Below the pieces are notes generated by a model. The model saw only the letters and a program-made list of their open reading frames with translations, did not search any database and was not told where the DNA came from. A stretch of 20,576 nucleotides of DNA, taken from Rhodospirillales bacterium (GTDB lineage Bacteria > Pseudomonadota > Alphaproteobacteria > Reyranellales > Reyranellaceae). The position numbers and the translations under genes were made by a program. Of the stretch, positions 1-6,868 are shown in pieces. The stretch is from the NCBI GenBank assembly GCA_013205335.1, contig JABMNB010000125.1, forward strand, positions 1-20,576, read 5' to 3'. Each line of letters opens with the position of its first letter. Positions within the stretch are counted from its first letter, which is position 1.

Positions 1-64
1 CGTCATGCGCCGCCAGGATGAGGCGCGCCGCCCGGGCGACGAGGGTGCTGGCAATGCTGAGCAT
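1..64 (-). CDS. Possible N-terminus of an unidentified protein, cut by the window edge
   Basis: An ATG at complement 62-64 opens a frame that stays open to the left edge and gives about 21 residues (MLSIASTLVARAARLI...). It has the same orientation as the sox genes and starts 129 bases beyond the soxA stop. The visible part is too short to identify. It lacks the twin-arginine start expected of SoxB, so there is no reason to call it soxB. No clear Shine-Dalgarno sequence precedes it, so both the start and the gene itself are uncertain. Confidence 0.3.
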   Translation of the reverse strand, partial: MLSIASTLVARAARLILAAHD

Positions 65-193
65 ACGCGGACTCTACGGGCCAGCCCACGACAGCAGCAA
101 TGAAATGGTCGGTCGAAACCGCCGCCAGTGGCGGCAGGATCAACTCCCCTGCCGGCGCATGAGAGAAAATTCATCTGCAGCCACGACCAATGT

Positions 194-982
194 CTAGGGT
201 CGGACCGCCGGTGTTTCGAGCTTCATGCCCCGGGCCCGCTCCATGAGATAGAGTTCAAGGGCGGTGTATTCAGGCGCATCGAGCGGCCAGGCTTCGGCCC
301 GGATTCCCACGAGACAATTGCGCAGCCGCCGCTTCAATGACCCCAGGGCCTGCCATTCCAGACGATAGATGGGATAGCCCGTCGGATGCGCCTCCGGTAT
401 GGCGATTCCCGCCAGCTTCCTGCCGGCATTGTCGTCGTGGCAGATCGCGCAGGACAGATTGAGCTGGCCCTGGCGGCGGCGGTAGATCTCCGCGCCCTGC
501 TGGCGGAAGACTTCGAGACGCGGGTCTTCGGGCGGCGCGATGGGCAGGCCGCGCGACTGGTGCGCGACGTAGGCGGCGAGCGCCAGCAGATCGCGGTTCT
601 CCGGCGGCAGGCGGTCGACTTTCTGATGTTCGGTCCGGCAGAGATTGATACGCCCCCCGAGGTCGACCGGAAGGTCGCCACCCGAGGGGATCGCGGGGTA
701 GCGCACGGCAACGCCTTTCATGCTTGCCGCGGCGGCGCCATGGCAGTCGGCACAAGACTTGTCGGCGGCACCCGTCGCCTTGACCCAGAGCTGGCCGCCG
801 AGCTGGACGAACAACATGCCGGGATTGGCGGTGTCGTCGTCCTGCATCTTCTGCAGGGCCTCGCCCATGTCCTGGTAACCGGAGCGCCGCTTGTCCGCGC
901 CGGATTGGGTTCCGACCTGGGCCGCCGCATAGGACGCGGCGAACACCAGTGCCAGGCCGACGACAAGTAGCCGCCTGGTCAT
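194..982 (-). CDS. soxA: SoxA, dihaem cytochrome c of the SoxAX complex
   Basis: Periplasmic c-type cytochrome, 262 residues. With SoxX it oxidatively couples thiosulfate or related sulfur to the cysteine of SoxY. An N-terminal signal peptide ends near AAAQ (about residues 20-22). Two haem-binding motifs are visible, CADCH (77-81) and CAICH (178-182). Cys115 (INLC) and Cys223 (RNCLVGIRAEAW) lie where the cysteine axial ligands of the two haems are expected; the latter is the catalytic haem ligand that becomes a persulfide. The ATG overlaps the soxZ stop as ATGA, which indicates translational coupling. It is the last gene of the visible sox run. Length and motifs fit the dihaem class of SoxA, so the identification is firm. 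Confidence 0.93.
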   Translation of the reverse strand: MTRRLLVVGLALVFAASYAAAQVGTQSGADKRRSGYQDMGEALQKMQDDDTANPGMLFVQLGGQLWVKATGAADKSCADCHGAAAASMKGVAVRYPAIPSGGDLPVDLGGRINLCRTEHQKVDRLPPENRDLLALAAYVAHQSRGLPIAPPEDPRLEVFRQQGAEIYRRRQGQLNLSCAICHDDNAGRKLAGIAIPEAHPTGYPIYRLEWQALGSLKRRLRNCLVGIRAEAWPLDAPEYTALELYLMERARGMKLETPAVRP

Positions 983-1299
983 TCGACGGCGATGGCGACC
1001 CGCTCCTCGACGGCGAAGCCCTCGTCGCCGGTCCAGCGCAGGACCACCGTGCCGCTCTCGTTCGCCTCGGCGAAGAAGGACACGAACGGGTTGGCGGCGA
1101 TCGCGGACGACATGTCCATCGCGAAGATCTCGGTGCCGTTCCAGGTCGCGGTGAAGCGCTCGATGATGTTGCGCGGGATGAGGCGGCCGTTCGGGCCGGG
1201 CCGGAAGCCGGTTTCCATCGGGTGCAGGATCAGCGCCTTGATCTCGATGACGGCGCCGCGCCTGGCGGTCTTGGGGGCGTTCACCAGGATGTTCGACAT
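979..1299 (-). CDS. soxZ: SoxZ, sulfur-carrier complex subunit
   Basis: Small periplasmic partner of SoxY, 106 residues, with the family's usual length and immunoglobulin-like beta fold. It has no signal peptide, as expected, because SoxZ is exported with the Tat substrate SoxY. The segment after KALILHPMETGFR and the GNGRLIPRN-like stretch (here PNGRLIPRN, about 36-44) are typical of the family. The start at MSNILVNAPK was chosen because the ATG overlaps the soxY stop by one base (TGATG). The frame stays open further upstream, but that part is the soxY/soxX region in another frame. The 3' end overlaps soxA by four bases. Confidence 0.92.
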   Translation of the reverse strand: MSNILVNAPKTARRGAVIEIKALILHPMETGFRPGPNGRLIPRNIIERFTATWNGTEIFAMDMSSAIAANPFVSFFAEANESGTVVLRWTGDEGFAVEERVAIAVE

Positions 1300-1742
1300 C
1301 AGGTCGACTCCTCGAGGCAGGCGGCCAATGTCACGATCACGTCGGCTCCGCCACTCCAGAATCTGCCGTCGCTGGTCTCGGCAATGGCGATGATCCGCTG
1401 GCTGTCGCCGAGCTTGATGCGCGTGCCGACGATGGCCTTGCCGTTGCGCGGACCAAGGCGGGCGGAAAAGACGTTGGGCTGCGGGTTCTTTTCGTTGAAG
1501 ACATGGATGGCCTTCACGTGATCGGCCACGGTCATCGGGCTGTCGACCGAGACGCTGAGCGGCACGGTGCTGCCGTTCTCGACCAGCGGCGGCACCTCGA
1601 GCTTCACGCGCCCCTCCGTCAGCGTGGCGCTGCCGACGACCTTCCGGATCGCCTCGGCCATGGCGTCGGGCGTCGCCGCCGCCGGTGCGAGCGGCAGGAC
1701 GACGACAGCAGCGGTGCCGGCAAGGAAGCGACGTCGGTCCAT
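1299..1742 (-). CDS. soxY: SoxY, covalent sulfur-carrier protein with an atypical C-terminal arm
   Basis: Sulfur carrier of the Sox pathway, 147 residues. Intermediates are carried as a conjugate on one cysteine near the C-terminus. A twin-arginine signal (MDRRRFLAG) is followed by a hydrophobic stretch ending near AAAT. The SoxY core follows (VPPLVENGSTVPLSVSVDSPM, about 50-70). The only cysteine of the mature chain is Cys142, in VTLAACLEEST. Family members classically end in a glycine-rich GGCGG arm; here alanines precede the cysteine and five residues with no glycine follow it. The gene starts directly after the soxX stop and overlaps soxZ by one base. Confidence 0.9.
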   Translation of the reverse strand: MDRRRFLAGTAAVVVLPLAPAAATPDAMAEAIRKVVGSATLTEGRVKLEVPPLVENGSTVPLSVSVDSPMTVADHVKAIHVFNEKNPQPNVFSARLGPRNGKAIVGTRIKLGDSQRIIAIAETSDGRFWSGGADVIVTLAACLEEST

Positions 1743-2177
1743 TCAATCCTTCAACGTAACGAGGTAGGCCACGACATCCTCGACCTGCGCGGCCGAGAGG
1801 ATGGTCTTGCCTTCGAAGCTGCGGGCGACCCGCTGCAGGCCCTGGGTGCGATAGTAGGCCGGCATGATCGTGTCGGCATTGAGACGCGAACCGTCGACGA
1901 TGCGCAAGCGCAGCTGCCCCTCCGACCAACGCGAGCCCGCGCCTGCGAAGCTGGGCGCCAAATCGCCTTGGAAACGCTCCTCGGCGATCGGGCCTGAATG
2001 GCAGAGCAGGCAAAGGCCCACGCTGCGATTGGCGACGATCACCCGGCCACGCGTGGCATCGCCGGGCTGCCCCGTGAGGGAGCGCGGAATGGAATCGCCG
2101 TTGATTTGCGGCGTGACCTGCTGGGCGGCCGCTGGATATCCGACGAGCGCGAGGGCGAGGACGGCGAGGACCCACAT
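1743..2177 (-). CDS. soxX: SoxX, monohaem cytochrome c of the SoxAX complex
   Basis: Periplasmic class I cytochrome c, 144 residues, partner of SoxA. A signal peptide (MWVLAVLALALVGYPAAAQ) precedes one haem motif, CLLCH (56-60). Met105 in DTIMPAYY is the expected distal ligand. The conserved end (LSAAQVEDVVAYLVTLKD) is characteristic of SoxX. The frame is open further upstream, but the start was placed at the methionine that opens the signal peptide, four bases after the end of the flavoprotein gene. The upstream extension is arginine- and proline-rich and overlaps that gene. soxY begins immediately after the stop. Confidence 0.92.
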   Translation of the reverse strand: MWVLAVLALALVGYPAAAQQVTPQINGDSIPRSLTGQPGDATRGRVIVANRSVGLCLLCHSGPIAEERFQGDLAPSFAGAGSRWSEGQLRLRIVDGSRLNADTIMPAYYRTQGLQRVARSFEGKTILSAAQVEDVVAYLVTLKD

Positions 2178-2181
2178 GGCG

Positions 2182-3438
2182 TCAGCCGAAGGTCTCGGCG
2201 GTGATGGTGCGGAACCAGCTCGACGCATACAGCGCCTCCTGGCCACGCAGGCCGCCGACGGCTTCAAGCGGGCTTGTGCCGCCGGCGCCGGGAATGTCGG
2301 TAAGCTGCCCCTTGTCGGGACGATAGACGCCCGCAATCGAGATGCCGTAATCGGCGGCCACGAGGCTGTAGCAGGTGTTGATCAGGATCGGGGCCTGCGG
2401 CCTGGCGCCGGCGAGCAGACTTACGATGGCGGCGGCACAGACCTTGGCCTGGGCGTTGGCTGCGAACGCGGACTTGGGCATGCCGCCCATGATCGCCGCA
2501 TCGCCCAGCACATGAATGTTGGGCCGCAACGTCGATTCGAAAGCGATGGGCTCGACCGGGCACCAGCCCGTGCGATCGGCGACGCCGGCCTGGGCCGCGA
2601 TGGCGCCGGCCTTCTGCGGCGGGATCACGTTGGCGACGGCGGCCTTGTGCGTGGCGAACTCGGTCGTGAGGGTGAGCGTCGCGGGATCGACCGACGTGAC
2701 CTTGCCGCCCTGGCTGAGCGGCACCCATTCGATCATGCCCGGATAGAGCTGGGCCCAGCCGTTCTGGAACAGGCGCTGCTTGGAGAAGGCATCCTTCGCA
2801 TCGAGCAGCAGGAGCTTCGATTTCGGCTTCCAGATCTTGAGCCAGTAGGCGATGAGGCTGGCCCGTTCATAGGGGCCCGGTGGGCAACGGAAGGGATTGG
2901 CGGGCGCCGACATGACGACGAGCCCGCCATCGTCCATCGCCTGCAACTGCTGGCGCAGCAGCACGGTCTGCGCCCCCGCCTTCCAGGCGTGCGGCATCTT
3001 CTGGGCGGCGGCCTCGTCGTAGCCGGGGAGGGCGCCCCAGTTGAAATCGATGCCCGGCGTCATGACCAGCCGGTCGTAGGAAAGCTTGCTGCCGTCGGCC
3101 AGCGTCACGGTCTTCGTCTCGGCATCGACCGCGGTCGCGCTCGTCTCGGCGACCGTAACGCCGGCGCCTTTGACGCCGTCGTAGCGGAACCGTTGCTGGT
3201 CGATCTCGCGCAGGTCGGCGAGCACCGAATTGCTGAACGGGCAGGAGGTGTAGACGGGATTGGGCTCGATCAGGGTGACGTCGAGCGCCGGCTGCAGCGC
3301 CTTCAGCGCGCGCGCTGCCGTGGCGCCGCCGAACCCACCGCCGATCACGATGACCTTGGCCCTGCCCTGAGCCGAAACGACGGCAGGCGCCAGCCCGGCC
3401 GCGGCGGTGAGCTTCAGGAAATGCCGGCGCGTCGCCAT
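2182..3438 (-). CDS. fccB: Flavocytochrome c sulfide dehydrogenase, flavoprotein subunit (FccB/SoxF type)
   Basis: Periplasmic FAD enzyme, 418 residues, that oxidises sulfide to sulfur and passes electrons to a cytochrome c. A twin-arginine signal (MATRRHFLKLTAAAG) is followed by an FAD dinucleotide-binding motif (VIGGGFGG, 31-38). A second FAD segment (HVLGDAAIMGGMPKSAFAAN, about 309-328) follows. The C-terminal sulfide-dehydrogenase domain includes the C-x-S motif NTCYSLV. Cys185 (FRCPPGPYERA) and Cys356 (NTCYS) match the redox-active cysteine pair of the family. It follows a small cytochrome c gene by 13 bases and precedes soxX by four, so it belongs to the sox operon. SoxF and FccB cannot be separated from sequence alone. 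Confidence 0.9.
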   Translation of the reverse strand: MATRRHFLKLTAAAGLAPAVVSAQGRAKVIVIGGGFGGATAARALKALQPALDVTLIEPNPVYTSCPFSNSVLADLREIDQQRFRYDGVKGAGVTVAETSATAVDAETKTVTLADGSKLSYDRLVMTPGIDFNWGALPGYDEAAAQKMPHAWKAGAQTVLLRQQLQAMDDGGLVVMSAPANPFRCPPGPYERASLIAYWLKIWKPKSKLLLLDAKDAFSKQRLFQNGWAQLYPGMIEWVPLSQGGKVTSVDPATLTLTTEFATHKAAVANVIPPQKAGAIAAQAGVADRTGWCPVEPIAFESTLRPNIHVLGDAAIMGGMPKSAFAANAQAKVCAAAIVSLLAGARPQAPILINTCYSLVAADYGISIAGVYRPDKGQLTDIPGAGGTSPLEAVGGLRGQEALYASSWFRTITAETFG

Positions 3439-3451
3439 GCCTGCTGTGTCC

Positions 3452-3745
3452 CTACTCCGGCTGCGCGGCGAACCAGGCCGCGATGGCCTCGGTCTGCTGA
3501 TCGTCGAAGCCCTTTGCGATACGGCCCATCACGCTCGACGGCCAGGCACCGCTGCGATACTCGCGCATGAAGGTGACGATGTCGGCGGCCTTGCGGCCGA
3601 CAATGTGCGGAATCACCGTATCCGCCACCGCTTTCGGCGCGTGGCAGCCGCTGCAGGAGCTGGCACCCGGCGGGGCATCGGCCGCCGTTGCCGGGCCGGC
3701 CAGCAGGATCATGCTGGCCAAGCCCGGCAGCAGCGCTCGGTGCAT
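3452..3745 (-). CDS. Small monohaem cytochrome c, probable FccA/SoxE-like electron acceptor
   Basis: Predicted periplasmic cytochrome of 97 residues. A signal peptide ends near AADA. The single haem motif is CSGCH (31-35), and Met73 in SSVMGRIAKGF is the likely distal ligand. Size and sequence resemble the short, single-haem form of the sulfide dehydrogenase cytochrome subunit. Its start overlaps the stop of the Mo hydroxylase large subunit by one base (TGATG), while fccB starts 13 bases downstream. It could therefore accept electrons from the flavoprotein, from the Mo enzyme, or from both. I leave the symbol empty because fccA is only likely. Confidence 0.85.
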   Translation of the reverse strand: MHRALLPGLASMILLAGPATAADAPPGASSCSGCHAPKAVADTVIPHIVGRKAADIVTFMREYRSGAWPSSVMGRIAKGFDDQQTEAIAAWFAAQPE

Positions 3746-5916
3746 CAGGCGCCCTTCTTCAGATCGTTGTTCGCCAGCGGCAGGTTGCGTACGCGCTTGC
3801 CCGTCGCCTTGGCAATTGCGTTCAGCACGGCGGGAGCGGCGACGGCGATTGTCGGCTCGCCGACGCCGCCCCAGAAGTCGTTGGTCGGCACGAGCACGGT
3901 CTCGACGTGAGGCATCTCGTCGATGCGCATCACGTTGTAACTGTCGAAGTTGGTCTGCTCGACAGCGCCGTCCTTGACCGTGATCTCGCCATACAACGCC
4001 GCCGACAGGCCGTAGACGAACGAGCCTGCGACCTGGCGCTCGATCTGCGCCGGATTGACCACGTGGCCGGGATTGGTGGCCGCCGTGATCTTGTGGACTT
4101 TGAGCTGCCCGTCGGGACTCACCGAAACCTCGGCCACCCCGGCGACGTAGCTGCCATAGCCCATGACCTGCGAGATGCCATGGAAATGACCCTCGGGCAG
4201 CGGCTTGCCGTAGCCCGCCTTGTCACAGGCGGCCTTCAGCACCGCGGCCCACTTGGGCTTCAGGTACTTCATGCGATAGGCCAGCGGATCCTGGCCCGCG
4301 GCCGCCGCCAGCTCGTCCATGAAACATTCCATGTAGACGGCGTTCTGGTTGACGTTCACGCCGCGCCAGAAGCCCGCCGTGATGTGCGGATTGCGCATGG
4401 CGTGGTCGATCATGAGGTTCGGGATGTCGTAACCATAAGCGGCCTCGACGCCGGACTGCATGAGGCCCTGAAAGGCGACGGGGTCCATGCCGTTCACCAG
4501 GTTCTGCGGCAGCAGCGAGGCCAGGATCGACTGACCCGAGATGCGCACGTGCAGGCCGACCAGGTTGCCCTGTGCATCGAGCCCGGCCGTCAGCTTGGCC
4601 ATCGTCGTGGGATGGTACTGGCAGTGCGTCATGTCCTCTTCGCGCGACCAGATGAGCTTGATCGGCGTGCCGGGCATCTCCTTGGCCGCGAGTACGGCCT
4701 GGCGCACGTAGTCCGACCGGCCGCGCCGGCCGAAGCCGCCGCCCAGCATCAGCTTGTAGACCTCGCACTTGGCGATCGGCAGGCCCGCCGCTTCCGACGC
4801 CGCGGCCAGCGCCGCCTCACCGTTCTGCGTGCCGCACCAGACCTCGCACTTGTCGGCAGTATAACGCGCCGTGGCGTTCATCGGCTCCATGGTGACATGG
4901 TGCTGATAGGGGAAGCTGTAGACGGCCTCGACTTTCTTGGCTGCCCCGTCGATCGCCTTCTGGGCGTCGCCCGCCTTGTTGCCGACGAAGGCTTCTTTGG
5001 CCTCGAGGCCCTCCTTCAGCATGGCGGTGATCGTCGCGGTCGAGACCTTGCCGAGCTCGCCGATGTCCCAGTTGGTGGTGACGGCATCGAGTGCCGTCTT
5101 GGCCTGCCAGTAGGTGTCGGCCACGACCACGACGGCATTGCCGTCGATGGCGAAGATCTTCTTCACGCCCGGCATCTTCTCGGCCTTGCTGGCGTCGAAG
5201 TCCTTGAGCTTGCCGCCGATCACCGGACAGGCGCGCACGGTGGCGTTGAGCATGCCCGGCATGGTGTGGTCCATGCCGTAGATCTGCTTGCCCGTGACCT
5301 TCTCGACGGTGTCGAGCCGCTTGAGCGGCTTGCCCGCGACCTTCCAGTCCTTGGGGTCCTTCAGCTTCACTTCCTTGGGCGGCTCGAGTTCGGCCGCCGC
5401 CGCGGCGACCGCACCGTAAGTCAGTGTCTTGCCCGAACCCTTGTGCGCGACGACGCTGTTGGCGGCGCTGCATTCCGAAGCCGGCACGTTCCATTGCTTC
5501 GCCGCGGCCGCGATCAGCATCTCGCGCGCGATGGCCCCGCCCTCGCGGACGTACTGCTGGCTTTCACGGATGCCGCGGCTGCCGCCGGTCGAGAAGTTCT
5601 TCCAGACACGGTTGCGCTTCAGGTTCTCGCCGGGCGTCGGATATTCCCAGGTGACCTTGTTCCAGTCGCACTCCAGTTCCTCGGCCACGAGCTGGCAGAG
5701 GCCGGTGAGCGTGCCCTGCCCCATTTCGGAGCGCGCGATGCGGATGACGACCTTGTCGTCGGGATGGATGACCACCCAGGCGTTCAATTCCTTGACGGTC
5801 TGGGCCTGCGCCACGCTTTCGTCGAAGGGCAGGTGGAAGCCGAGCGAGAAGCCGCCGACGACGGCGGTGCCGCTGACCAGGAAGCCGCGACGGCCGAGAG
5901 ATGTCTGGATCGTCAT
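3745..5916 (-). CDS. Periplasmic molybdopterin hydroxylase large subunit (isoquinoline 1-oxidoreductase beta-subunit family)
   Basis: Mo cofactor-binding subunit of a xanthine-oxidase-family enzyme, 723 residues, IorB-like. A twin-arginine signal (LGRRGFLVSGTAVVGG, RR at 9-10) indicates export as a folded, cofactor-loaded protein. Family marks are SEMGQGTLTG (about 63-72), the glycine-rich GGGFGRRG loop that contacts the cofactor, and the C-terminal WGGVGEPTIAVAAPA. Glu687 of that segment is the expected catalytic base. The small 2Fe-2S subunit lies 15 bases upstream, and a cytochrome c gene overlaps the stop. Family members oxidise N-heterocycles or aldehydes. The substrate here is unknown, and the sulfur-oxidation context is unusual. 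Confidence 0.88.
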   Translation of the reverse strand: MTIQTSLGRRGFLVSGTAVVGGFSLGFHLPFDESVAQAQTVKELNAWVVIHPDDKVVIRIARSEMGQGTLTGLCQLVAEELECDWNKVTWEYPTPGENLKRNRVWKNFSTGGSRGIRESQQYVREGGAIAREMLIAAAAKQWNVPASECSAANSVVAHKGSGKTLTYGAVAAAAAELEPPKEVKLKDPKDWKVAGKPLKRLDTVEKVTGKQIYGMDHTMPGMLNATVRACPVIGGKLKDFDASKAEKMPGVKKIFAIDGNAVVVVADTYWQAKTALDAVTTNWDIGELGKVSTATITAMLKEGLEAKEAFVGNKAGDAQKAIDGAAKKVEAVYSFPYQHHVTMEPMNATARYTADKCEVWCGTQNGEAALAAASEAAGLPIAKCEVYKLMLGGGFGRRGRSDYVRQAVLAAKEMPGTPIKLIWSREEDMTHCQYHPTTMAKLTAGLDAQGNLVGLHVRISGQSILASLLPQNLVNGMDPVAFQGLMQSGVEAAYGYDIPNLMIDHAMRNPHITAGFWRGVNVNQNAVYMECFMDELAAAAGQDPLAYRMKYLKPKWAAVLKAACDKAGYGKPLPEGHFHGISQVMGYGSYVAGVAEVSVSPDGQLKVHKITAATNPGHVVNPAQIERQVAGSFVYGLSAALYGEITVKDGAVEQTNFDSYNVMRIDEMPHVETVLVPTNDFWGGVGEPTIAVAAPAVLNAIAKATGKRVRNLPLANNDLKKGA

Positions 5917-5931
5917 GATGCGTCCCTCCCC

Positions 5932-6381
5932 TTAGGCCTTGGCGGCGGCGTGGATGGCGGCGCGGACCTGCTGGTAGGTGCCGCAGCGGCAGATGTTGGT
6001 CATCGCCTCGTCGATATCCTTATCGGTCGGATTGGGCTTGGCGGCGAGCAGCGCCGTCGCCGCCATCACCATGCCGCTCTGGCAGTAGCCGCACTGGGGA
6101 ACGTCGAGTTCGACCCAGGCCTTCTGGATCTTGTTCAGCACGCCGTTGGCGGCCAGCGCCTCGATGGTGACGACCTTCTTGGTGCCGACGGTGTCCACCG
6201 GTACGCCGCAGGAACGCACCGGCACACCATCGATATGAACGGTGCAGGAGCCGCATTGCGCGATGCCGCAGGCATACTTGGTGCCGGTCAGGCCCAGTTG
6301 TTCGCGCAGCACCCAGAGAAGCGGCGTGCTCGGATTGGCCGTGTAGTCGACCGCCTTGCCATTGACGTTCAGAACAGCCAT
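5932..6381 (-). CDS. 2Fe-2S subunit of the Mo hydroxylase (isoquinoline 1-oxidoreductase alpha-subunit family)
   Basis: Iron-sulfur subunit that carries electrons from the Mo centre, 149 residues, the usual length. The N-terminal plant-ferredoxin-type cluster uses Cys38, Cys43, Cys46 and Cys58 (CGIAQCGSC ... RSC). The C-terminal helical cluster domain uses Cys97, Cys100, Cys131 and Cys133 (CGYCQSGM ... CRCGTY). It has no signal peptide, so it probably rides out of the cell with its Tat-exported partner. The ATG is preceded by GGGAG six bases upstream. It is the first gene of the Mo hydroxylase-sox run, after a 245-base gap that could hold the operon promoter; I saw no convincing -35/-10 pair there. 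Confidence 0.9.
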   Translation of the reverse strand: MAVLNVNGKAVDYTANPSTPLLWVLREQLGLTGTKYACGIAQCGSCTVHIDGVPVRSCGVPVDTVGTKKVVTIEALAANGVLNKIQKAWVELDVPQCGYCQSGMVMAATALLAAKPNPTDKDIDEAMTNICRCGTYQQVRAAIHAAAKA

Positions 6382-6472
6382 CCCAGTCTCCCGTTGCTCA
6401 GGATATGTGAACCTGAAAGTAGCTCAGCGGCGCGCTACCGCCTAGCAGACGTGCTGTATTCACGGAGGTGTG

Positions 6473-6868
6473 ATGGCCTCAGCCGACGCTCACTTCGAAG
6501 TCCCGCCGATAATAACCGCCGAACAGTTTTGCCGATTGCTGCGCGTTGAACTTCGATCGCGCGGCAAGGCCCAATTGTGGCAAACTGATGCAACTCGCCG
6601 GCACATGAGCACCAGCGGCCGCTCTTCTACAACTTGGGCGGCGGATAGTAAGGGCGATCGCCCAGGGCCTGCACGCGCTTCCAGAAGTCGGGACCCGATG
6701 CCTTGCCGACCTCGTCGAGGTCCGCCGCCTGCCGCCACAGGCTCCACGACTCGGGATGCAGGCGGCTCGCCTCCGCCATCTGCACGTCGCCTTCGGCCGC
6801 ACGATCGTTTGCACGCAGCCAGACTCCAAGACGGAAATGTGCCCGCGCCTCGGCAATTTCAGGTGTGA
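6473..6868 (+). CDS. Doubtful small ORF, possibly a gene remnant
   Basis: An ATG preceded by a good Shine-Dalgarno (GGAGG, four bases before the start) opens a plus-strand frame. About the first 50 residues look protein-like (ITAEQFCRLLRVELRSRGKAQ...). From about 6620 the frame runs antisense across the end of the selenoredoxin gene and becomes arginine- and proline-rich, as expected of a shadow frame. It could be the 5' remnant of a truncated gene or a small gene with an overlapping tail. I do not recognise the family. Codon choice is less GC-biased than in the neighbours. Confidence 0.22.
   Translation: MASADAHFEVPPIITAEQFCRLLRVELRSRGKAQLWQTDATRRHMSTSGRSSTTWAADSKGDRPGPARASRSRDPMPCRPRRGPPPAATGSTTRDAGGSPPPSARRLRPHDRLHAARLQDGNVPAPRQFQV

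Noticed and set aside
121..135. Hairpin GCCGCC-AGT-GGCGGC after soxA as a terminator
   Set aside because: The stem is only six pairs and no T-tract follows on the minus strand.
6411..6440. tRNA-like string GTAGCTCAGCGGCGCGCTACC
   Set aside because: It resembles a D-arm by chance. No acceptor stem, anticodon arm or T-arm can be drawn around it.
3688..6549. Very long open frame on the plus strand opposite the Mo hydroxylase genes
   Set aside because: It mirrors a real gene in GC-rich DNA and is rich in Arg, Gly, Asp and His without recognisable domains. The minus-strand proteins have clear family motifs.
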